Assembly: GCA_904502185.1 (NCBI GenBank)
Contig: CAJGDX010000021.1
Coordinates: forward strand, 1-27,564
DNA from: an uncultured Bacteroidaceae bacterium
Lineage (GTDB): Bacteria; Bacteroidota; Bacteroidia; Bacteroidales; Bacteroidaceae
Reading direction: 5' to 3'
DNA: 27,564 nucleotides
Translations under genes and position numbers: made by a program
Notes under the pieces: model-generated
Database searches by the model: none
Told to the model about the DNA's origin: nothing
Seen by the model: only the letters and a program-made list of their open reading frames with translations
In this document: one piece after another, positions 9,619-15,896 of the stretch
Layout of the letters: every line of letters starts with the position of its first letter
Numbering within the stretch: position 1 is the stretch's first letter

Positions 9619-10438
9619 TTCTTTCTGCTCTTTTTTCGATTATTCCGGCTATTGCTTCGGCTGCTTCCTCTCTGTATGCCGAAAAACTGGGAAAATCGTT
9701 CATGTCTATTATGTATATTTCTCCATTCGGGGTCACAATGCAGTCGCCGCCAAATACATCAATCTGCAATGCTTCTGCTGCTTGGAAGGCTGTCTGTTGC
9801 AGCTGCTTGTGGTCGAATGGGTGTTTTTCGGCTCTTCCGTTTATCCGTTCAAGTCCGAATTTTGTTGTTTCGGGGTCGGGGTAGTGGTGGCGGAAAAACT
9901 CAGTTCCGCGTACTCCGTAGAATTTTATCAGGTCGCCTTTTATGTGTTCGCAGTATATTGCTTCGCTGTGTCCGCGTGCTGAAAGCCTTTGCAGTGCTTC
10001 GTCTGCCTCCTGTGGCGATGCCACGAACTGTACATCGTCGATGTGCGCCGACCATCCTTCACTCTTTTTCAGCCAGCCGGGATATTTCAGCATGGTTGTG
10101 TCTGTCAAATGAGTTACTACACAGTATGGCGGTTGCTTGATGTCGTTGCTTCCGAAAATTTCCATAAAGGTTTTTCGTGAGCAGTTTTTTACTCCATTCG
10201 GTGAGTTAATGACGCTGATGCCCCGTTTTTCGCAATCCGAAAGTTTTTGCAGTGTCTCGTCGGTGCGCGACATATGGAATATTGCATCGTACACTCCATC
10301 GATGTTGTCATTGTCGACAATCTCAACGGAGTGCCCTCTCTCCTTGAGCCTTTCCGAAATTTCGCAGAATAGTTTCATGTCCTTGTCGGACATGTTGGGC
10401 GAGTGTTCGGGGTTTCTTGGTATTCCGGCGATTCTCAT
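9599..10438 (-). CDS. ATP-grasp enzyme, possibly ITPK-like inositol-phosphate kinase
   Basis: This 279-residue protein shows ATP-grasp landmarks: a Lys pair in WLKKSEG (124-125), an acidic hinge CEHIKGDLIKFYGV (163-176), GGDCIV with Asp232, and the metal-binding IIDMNDFPSF (243-252) with Asp245 and Asn247. The hinge pattern followed by a basic/aromatic strand ending in PD, and the D-x-N-x-FP-x-F/Y box, recall eukaryotic inositol tris/tetrakisphosphate kinases (ITPK) more than amino-acid ligases. That is pattern similarity only. Its position between a nucleotidyltransferase and a CDP-alcohol phosphotransferase fits an ATP-dependent kinase or ligase acting on the headgroup. It overlaps the upstream gene by four bases (ATGA type) and the downstream gene by 20. 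An amide-forming ligase remains the main alternative. Confidence 0.75.
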   Translation of the reverse strand: MRIAGIPRNPEHSPNMSDKDMKLFCEISERLKERGHSVEIVDNDNIDGVYDAIFHMSRTDETLQKLSDCEKRGISVINSPNGVKNCSRKTFMEIFGSNDIKQPPYCVVTHLTDTTMLKYPGWLKKSEGWSAHIDDVQFVASPQEADEALQRLSARGHSEAIYCEHIKGDLIKFYGVRGTEFFRHHYPDPETTKFGLERINGRAEKHPFDHKQLQQTAFQAAEALQIDVFGGDCIVTPNGEIYIIDMNDFPSFSAYREEAAEAIAGIIEKRAERNERIRP

Positions 10439-11133
10439 TTTTCGGCGATTAATTTTTCGGCCTTTTCAATGTCGGTGGCATGGTCGATATCTATGATTTT
10501 ACCAAAGGGAAAGGCACGCAGTTTCAGTCCGTCGGCTACCAGCCGGCGCTGGAAATTGCGCATGCGCGACTGTCCCTCTTCAATGCACTGTTCAAGTATG
10601 TCGAGGGCATTTTCATTCAGTCCGTATATTCCACCCGAAATATATTGGCTCTCGGGGTGCGGAGTGTCGTAGAAACCGGTGATGTTCATATTGCTGTCGG
10701 TGCCTACATACAGAGGTTTCTCGTCGTCGATGTACGAGGTTACTGCCATTATGCCGTCGCAGTTGCTCTCTTCGAATTCTTTCAGATAGGCTGTAAATTC
10801 ATCTTCGTTGAAGATTGTGTCAACGGTTGTCAGACAAAATTTTCCTCCGCGCAGCAGATGGCGCAGCTCGTAAAGGCTGTGCATCGAACTTGGGGTGTCC
10901 TTCACCACAATGTTTACGGGGTACTCCTTGCTCAGTTTGTGGAGCAGAACCTCCGTTTCGGGCTGACGGCTGTTGATGATGATATTTACTGACTCGGCAT
11001 TGTGCCCGGCGAATATCTTTATCAGTCGTTCGATGATGGGGGTGCCTTGCAATGGCACAAGAGGTTTGGGGTATGTTACCCCCTCCTGTGCCAGTCGTGA
11101 CCCTTCGCCTGCCGATATTATGGCAAATTTCAT
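10435..11133 (-). CDS. Sugar/polyol-1-phosphate nucleotidyltransferase (IPCT-like)
   Basis: This 232-residue GT-A-type nucleotidyltransferase transfers NMP to a sugar or polyol phosphate, making an activated NDP compound and pyrophosphate. The nucleotide-binding loop SAGEGSR (7-13) is followed by PKPL (22-25). A metal-binding Asp is at 105 (TTVD), and a second acidic box IDIDHATD lies near 214-221. It lacks the C-terminal left-handed beta-helix of GlmU- or GlgC-like enzymes, so it is a minimal single-domain form. In thermophiles a related domain (CTP:inositol-1-phosphate cytidylyltransferase) is fused to a CDP-alcohol phosphotransferase. Here a separate phosphotransferase gene lies two genes downstream, which favours CTP and an inositol- or glycerol-like phosphate. 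Mannose-1-phosphate or other sugar phosphates cannot be excluded. It starts 13 bases after pdxA. Confidence 0.82.
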   Translation of the reverse strand: MKFAIISAGEGSRLAQEGVTYPKPLVPLQGTPIIERLIKIFAGHNAESVNIIINSRQPETEVLLHKLSKEYPVNIVVKDTPSSMHSLYELRHLLRGGKFCLTTVDTIFNEDEFTAYLKEFEESNCDGIMAVTSYIDDEKPLYVGTDSNMNITGFYDTPHPESQYISGGIYGLNENALDILEQCIEEGQSRMRNFQRRLVADGLKLRAFPFGKIIDIDHATDIEKAEKLIAEK

Positions 11134-11146
11134 AGTCTGTTGTTTA

Positions 11147-12244
11147 CTATTCTTCGTCGGCCTGTTGCAGGTTCAGACGATTGCTGTCGTCGCGTTTCTC
11201 GAAGTATTGCTTGCGCAGGGGATTGCGGTGAGCATATTCGTCGTTTCTGCGGTTGCGGTATATATCTATGGCTGCGTAAATGGCCTGACGGAATGAGTTT
11301 TCGTCGGCACAGCCTTTGCCTGTGATGTCGTATGCAACACCGTGTGCAGGCGAAGTGCGTACTATCGACAATCCGGCTGTGAAGTTTACTCCGTCGTTCA
11401 TTCCCAGTGCCTTCATGGGTGCAAGTCCCTGGTCGTGGTACATTGCCAGTATGCCGTCGAAACGTGTGTAGTTGGCGCTGCCCATAAAGCCGTCGGCAGG
11501 GAAGGGACCGTAGCATAGGATTCCTTCGCTGTTCATCTTGCTGATGGTGGGCTTGATTATCTCCTGCTCTTCGTTGCCAATAATTCCATTGTCGCCTGCA
11601 TGGGGATTGAGTGCAAGAACGGCAATCTTGGGAGCGTTGATGTTGAAGTCTTTTTTAAGGCTGTTGTTGAAGAGTGTCAATTTCTCTTCCAGCAGCTCGG
11701 GGGTGATTGCTGCTGCAACGTCGCGCAAGGGGATGTGTGATGTGGCAAGCGCAACGCGCAGGTCGCCGCTGCACAGTATCATCAATGCCTTTTCGTCATT
11801 CTCCATGCGTTCCTGAAGATACTCGGTGTGTCCCGGAAAATTAAAGTCGTTGCCCTGTATTGCATCCTTGTTTATGGGTGCGGTGACAAGCACATCAATC
11901 TCTCCGGCTTTGTAGTCGGTGATGGCTCTTTCGAGTGCTTCGTATGCTGCTTTCCCGCTCTCCTTTGTGGCTGTACCCAACTCTATGTGTACCTCGTCGT
12001 TGTTGCAGTTGATGATATTAAGTTTGTCATTTTCTGCTTCAGACGCATTTTCAATGGCATTGTATTGTGTGGGCAACTCCAGCGCTTTGCGGTGGTAGGC
12101 TGCCAGTTTGGGTGAACCATAGACAATGGGGGTGCATAGCTCGAATATTTCGGGTTCGGCGAATGTCTTAAGTATCACTTCGTATCCTACGCCGTTGATG
12201 TCACCTTGTGTGATTCCTATGCGTATCTTGCGTTGCTCGCTCAT
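11147..12244 (-). CDS. pdxA: 4-hydroxythreonine-4-phosphate dehydrogenase
   Basis: This 365-residue cytoplasmic enzyme oxidises 4-phosphooxy-L-threonine with NAD to a product that PdxJ condenses to pyridoxine 5'-phosphate (vitamin B6 synthesis). Diagnostic blocks are GITQGDINGVGYEV at the start, TAPINKDA (121-128), FPGHTEYL with His139, ATSHIPLRDV with metal ligand His170, ALNPHAGDNG with His215, and MYHDQGLAPMKAL with His270. SIVRTSPAHGVAYDITGKG completes the active site. The protein carries about 30 extra C-terminal residues (from roughly YRNRRNDEYAHRNP) that are charged and probably not catalytic. It lies four bases after the DUF4837 gene and 13 bases before the nucleotidyltransferase gene, so it is co-transcribed with both. 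Confidence 0.95.
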   Translation of the reverse strand: MSEQRKIRIGITQGDINGVGYEVILKTFAEPEIFELCTPIVYGSPKLAAYHRKALELPTQYNAIENASEAENDKLNIINCNNDEVHIELGTATKESGKAAYEALERAITDYKAGEIDVLVTAPINKDAIQGNDFNFPGHTEYLQERMENDEKALMILCSGDLRVALATSHIPLRDVAAAITPELLEEKLTLFNNSLKKDFNINAPKIAVLALNPHAGDNGIIGNEEQEIIKPTISKMNSEGILCYGPFPADGFMGSANYTRFDGILAMYHDQGLAPMKALGMNDGVNFTAGLSIVRTSPAHGVAYDITGKGCADENSFRQAIYAAIDIYRNRRNDEYAHRNPLRKQYFEKRDDSNRLNLQQADEE

Positions 12245-12248
12245 ATTA

Positions 12249-13322
12249 TTACTCTTTTATGTCGGTTTGTATTGTGTCCTCTATAATTATTTCGGGTATC
12301 AGAATTGCATTTTCCAGCTCTTTGTCGGCAGGAAGCTTAAGCGAGAATATTGCAGCCTCCAGCTGACGCATCATGTTGCCTTTGTCCTTGCCGGGGGCAT
12401 AAACAAAAGCCTCTGCTACAATTACGCGCTGGTTTATTTCATCCACGAACGAGTGTGACACGAACGGTCCACCCATCATGTCGTTCTCCATCTCCCAAAG
12501 ACCACGTGCCTCCTGCATGTATCTGTTGCGGAAAGCTTTGTCCTTCACTGTTACATAGTCGGCATTTGTTGTCATGTAGCGGTCCTCGCGTCCACCACGA
12601 ATGTATTTGCCCAGTATCTTGTTGCGCATGTCAATGTAGTATTCGTGTGTGAAGGTGTTTTTGTCGGTGTAGGGGAAGCTGTATACAACTACGCTGCTTA
12701 TAGCCTCTTTCGCTGTGTTCATGTCAGATGCCCAAAGAAAATCCTTGCTGCTCTTGATGCCTGTGAGGTGAGGAGGTATGTTTATGTCGCATCCGAACTT
12801 CTTCTGTACCGAGTCGTTAAAAGCTCTGTTGAAGTTCTTTTTCAGAATATCAAGTTCGCGGTTCATTTCGGCAGATGTGAAAAAGTCCAGTATCGTCTGC
12901 TCGTTTTCTTTTATGAACTTTTCAAACTCGCGTACATTGGGGCTCTGAATAGTCAGCACCATCTGTGGCGCAGCATATTTGTCCTTGCTGTATTTGAACT
13001 TCGTTTGTGTGTAGAGCTTGGGGTCTATCTGCACGTCGATGATGTTGCGGAATGGCTTGAATATCTGTGTGAAAGCTCCGTGGCTTGTCTGCGATACGCG
13101 GAACGAAGATTCGGGCTGGGGCAGTCCGGGAATGTCGCTTCTGAGTATCTCTTTCATAGTCTCTCCCACAGATGAATCCCAAAGATCCTGACCGCATACG
13201 ACCAACAACTCATATGGCATTCCAACGGATGTTTGCTTGAAGAAGGCAACTCCTTTGTTTCCATTGTTGCAACCTACAAGTGCCAATGCTACGAAAAGAA
13301 GTGAAAATAAAATCTTTTTCAT
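12249..13322 (-). CDS. DUF4837 family lipoprotein
   Basis: This 357-residue protein has a lipoprotein signal: a basic start, a hydrophobic core and lipobox LVGC with the acylated Cys at 18. It should therefore be anchored in the inner or outer membrane. Conserved-looking segments include SVGMPYELLVVCGQDLWDSSVGE, FRNIIDVQIDP and GGPFVSHSFVDE. It matches the Bacteroidetes-specific DUF4837 family, for which no function is established. The gene sits 12 bases after rlmN and four bases before pdxA, the usual compact arrangement of an operon. Confidence 0.8.
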   Translation of the reverse strand: MKKILFSLLFVALALVGCNNGNKGVAFFKQTSVGMPYELLVVCGQDLWDSSVGETMKEILRSDIPGLPQPESSFRVSQTSHGAFTQIFKPFRNIIDVQIDPKLYTQTKFKYSKDKYAAPQMVLTIQSPNVREFEKFIKENEQTILDFFTSAEMNRELDILKKNFNRAFNDSVQKKFGCDINIPPHLTGIKSSKDFLWASDMNTAKEAISSVVVYSFPYTDKNTFTHEYYIDMRNKILGKYIRGGREDRYMTTNADYVTVKDKAFRNRYMQEARGLWEMENDMMGGPFVSHSFVDEINQRVIVAEAFVYAPGKDKGNMMRQLEAAIFSLKLPADKELENAILIPEIIIEDTIQTDIKE

Positions 13323-13334
13323 ATTGTGACTTTT

Positions 13335-14369
13335 TTACTGTTTGTTTTTCTGTTTTAGGGTTGATAGCATTCCGCAAGCTGCAAAAATGTCCTCGCCGCG
13401 TGATGCACGTATGGTGGTGAATATTCCGTTCTTTGTAAGGTAGTCGCGCAGTTTTGTCATCTCTTCGAGTGCTACTCCCTCCAACGGCACCGATGGTATT
13501 GCATGGTAGCGTATAAGGTTTATGCGACAGTCGAGTCCTTCGAGTAGTTTCAATAGTTCGCGTCCGTGGTAGAGCGTGTCATTCACACCTTTGAATACGA
13601 TGTATTCGAATGTCAGACGGCGCTGGTGGCTGAAGTCGTAGTTGCGCAACAACTCTATCGCCTCTTTTATTGAATAACCCTTTTCGGCAGGCATTAGTTC
13701 GCTGCGTTTTTCGGGGATGGGGTGGTGCAGACTGACAGCTATGTGGTAGTCGCCTGCATCAAGCAGGGGTTTAAGCCCTTTGCGCAGTCCTACTGTTGAA
13801 ACTGTGATGCGGTGGGGACTCATGGCTGTTCCGTAGTCGGCGGTAAGCACTCTGATTGCCTGTAACAGGTTCGAAAGGTTGTCGCAGGGTTCGCCCATTC
13901 CCATGAATACAAGATTGGTGAGTTTATCGAACTGGGGCAGTGCGTATATTTGGTTAAGAATTTCGTTTGCTGTAAGATTGGCTGTGTAGCTCTGTTTGCC
14001 GGTCATGCAGAAAAGGCAATTCATCTTGCATCCTACCTGTGAGGAAACACATAGTGTGGCACGGTCGCCGTCGGGAATATATACAGCCTCGACAAAGGCT
14101 CCTTCGCCTGCCGAAAAGAGATATTTGATGGTGCCGTCAACCGATTTTATAGCCTCTACCGGTGGCTTTATGCCTATTTCGTACGAAGCTGCCAGCTTCT
14201 CGCGGTTCTTTGCCGAAAGGTTGGACATCTTGTCGATGGAATCTACTCTCTTCTTGTATATCCAGTCGGCAATTTGTTTGGCTGTAAAGCGTGGCATGCC
14301 CTCCTGTGCAACTACATCCTGCAATTGCTCCATGGTCATGCCTAACAGATATTTTTTATTATCGCTCAT
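13335..14369 (-). CDS. rlmN: Dual-specificity 23S rRNA A2503 / tRNA A37 C2-methyltransferase
   Basis: This 344-residue radical SAM enzyme methylates C2 of A2503 in 23S rRNA, and of A37 in some tRNAs. The [4Fe-4S] cluster motif C114-x3-C118-x2-C121 lies in QVGCKMNCLFCMTGKQ. The mechanistic cysteine pair appears as Cys107 (ATLCVSS) and Cys332 (AACGML). The GMGEP block (VFMGMGEPCDNL) and the SLHHP and FEYIVFKGVND segments are typical. The presence of both methyl-carrying cysteines argues for an active RlmN rather than a truncated form. It is the first gene of the seven-gene operon, with a -7 element about 27 bases before its start codon. Confidence 0.95.
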   Translation of the reverse strand: MSDNKKYLLGMTMEQLQDVVAQEGMPRFTAKQIADWIYKKRVDSIDKMSNLSAKNREKLAASYEIGIKPPVEAIKSVDGTIKYLFSAGEGAFVEAVYIPDGDRATLCVSSQVGCKMNCLFCMTGKQSYTANLTANEILNQIYALPQFDKLTNLVFMGMGEPCDNLSNLLQAIRVLTADYGTAMSPHRITVSTVGLRKGLKPLLDAGDYHIAVSLHHPIPEKRSELMPAEKGYSIKEAIELLRNYDFSHQRRLTFEYIVFKGVNDTLYHGRELLKLLEGLDCRINLIRYHAIPSVPLEGVALEEMTKLRDYLTKNGIFTTIRASRGEDIFAACGMLSTLKQKNKQ

Positions 14370-14395
14370 ATGTGATATGTTCGGTTCTTAATCTG

Positions 14396-14403
14396 CAAAG
14401 TTA
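14396..14403 (-). promoter_or_regulatory. -7 element of the rlmN operon
   Basis: The minus strand reads TAACTTTG, an exact TAnnTTTG match, followed by CAG. It lies 27 bases before the rlmN start codon. No TTTG is found 19-21 bases upstream. The remaining sequence up to the SpoIID stop (14404-14591) shows no gene, only a weak six-base inverted repeat near 14460-14478. Confidence 0.55.
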
Positions 14404-14591
14404 AGAAACTGTTTTGATTTATTGGGGATTGTACGGACGTTTATTTGTGCGTTGTGTCAAATTTCTTGTCAGGAAATTCAATTAGTGTGAATCCGATTTG
14501 ATTTTCTGTGTTTGCTTGGTTGATATTTGGTGTAAAATCTTTTAGTTTACGGTCGGTTTTACCACTAGACACTACATCCCCAAAGTAAACA

Positions 14592-15896
14592 TTAATTTAT
14601 GTCGTTTATGCTTTTTAGTTCTGCGCCGGGGTAGTAGTGTGCTAGTATTGCCGAATAGTCGTAACCCCTCTCGCTCATTACTGCTGCTCCTATCTGACAC
14701 AGACCTACTCCGTGTCCCCAACCGGCGCCTTTAAGTACGAAAATTGTTTCGCCGTCGCTGGTTGTTCTCTTGTCTACTACAAATGCCGAACTGTACAGGT
14801 GCGAGGCTGAGAGCCATCGGCGTATTTCAAGCTCTTTGCCTACTGTGACAGTGGCTTTGCTGCCTCTGATTTTCAGACGTACGATGCGTCCGGATGCTCC
14901 GCGTTCTATGGGTGTAAGTTCGTATATTTCTCCAAAGTCGATGCCGCTTTTCTTTTGTATCAGCTGCGACAGCTCTTCTGATGTGTATTCCACTGTCCAA
15001 CGATAAAAATCGTTTGTTTCGCGGTCGTATCCGTTCAGCACTTGCGAAAGTACTGCAGTGTCGGCAACCGAACAAAATGCTTCGTGTGTGCCTTCTATCC
15101 ACTCTCTTGCAGCCTTTTCGCTGCTTGCATCGAATGGTTCGCTTGCTCTGTCTGTATCCCTGAATGAGGCAAGGTAGGGGATCGATTCATCCTCCCAGCA
15201 TGCCGAGAACCGCTCTGTGATTCCTCCGCAGCATTTGCTGAATCGTGCATCGCAGACGCGCCCTTCGAAGGCGAGTACTTTATGCTCGGTCTCTTTGACA
15301 GCTCGCAATACATCGGGGTTTATCACTTTTGTAATTCCCTGATAGCGCTGGCAATGGTCGTCGGCGCAGAAGTCGAACAGTTCGTGGTCGTCGCGGGCGT
15401 ACCATCTGATTATTTCGTTGTCGTTCTTCCATCCATATACAGCTGCAGTGTCGCCACCTGCTGACTTTCTGTCGAGCTGTGCGTAGAGCCAGCTGCGCGA
15501 TATTACTGCGTGTGCTTTCAGCAGCTGCAACGACGAGGTTGCCGACATTTCCGACGATATTACACTTGTAAGGTACTCCTCTACTGCAATTCTGTTTACG
15601 GCTCTCACCTTGCCCTTCTCGACAAACAGATGAAGCTCGCCTTTGAAACTCTGCTCTTCGCATCGTTCCCAGTGAAAATCTATTCCTATGACGACGTTGT
15701 GAAGCGTAAAATTGGCATCGCTCCCCTGTGGAGTGAATATTAGTCTGTCATAGCTGTTGCCTGCCCATTGTACTCTGTTGCCGTCGACGGTAGCGCTGTT
15801 TTCTCCTGTTGTTTCAGTGCCGTTGCACAGAAATGTTCCATTCAGCGAAAAACCGATGACATCTGCCAAAAGTATGCCTACATCTATTGTTCTCAT
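14592..15896 (-). CDS. SpoIID/LytB-domain protein (putative peptidoglycan lytic transglycosylase)
   Basis: This 434-residue protein has the two hallmark blocks of SpoIID/LytB. IAVEEYLTSVISSEMSATSS (about 103-122) carries the expected catalytic Glu at 116. GAGWGHGVGLCQIGAAVM...HYYPG (390-425) closes the domain. SpoIID cleaves the glycan of peptide-stripped peptidoglycan in sporulating Firmicutes, and the Bacteroidetes homologues have no settled role. The N terminus (MRTIDVGILLADVIGFSLNG) is not a convincing signal peptide. The middle contains the Cys-rich segment RFSKCCGGITERFSACWED (near 239-257). The start codon overlaps the stop of the GT2-DUF4922 gene as ATGA, so both proteins are translated from one message and probably work together. 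Confidence 0.85.
   Translation of the reverse strand: MRTIDVGILLADVIGFSLNGTFLCNGTETTGENSATVDGNRVQWAGNSYDRLIFTPQGSDANFTLHNVVIGIDFHWERCEEQSFKGELHLFVEKGKVRAVNRIAVEEYLTSVISSEMSATSSLQLLKAHAVISRSWLYAQLDRKSAGGDTAAVYGWKNDNEIIRWYARDDHELFDFCADDHCQRYQGITKVINPDVLRAVKETEHKVLAFEGRVCDARFSKCCGGITERFSACWEDESIPYLASFRDTDRASEPFDASSEKAAREWIEGTHEAFCSVADTAVLSQVLNGYDRETNDFYRWTVEYTSEELSQLIQKKSGIDFGEIYELTPIERGASGRIVRLKIRGSKATVTVGKELEIRRWLSASHLYSSAFVVDKRTTSDGETIFVLKGAGWGHGVGLCQIGAAVMSERGYDYSAILAHYYPGAELKSINDIN

Noticed and set aside
14460..14478. Inverted repeat AATTTC/GAAATT downstream of the SpoIID gene
   Set aside because: The stem is only six A/T-rich base pairs without a T-tract; not enough to call a terminator.
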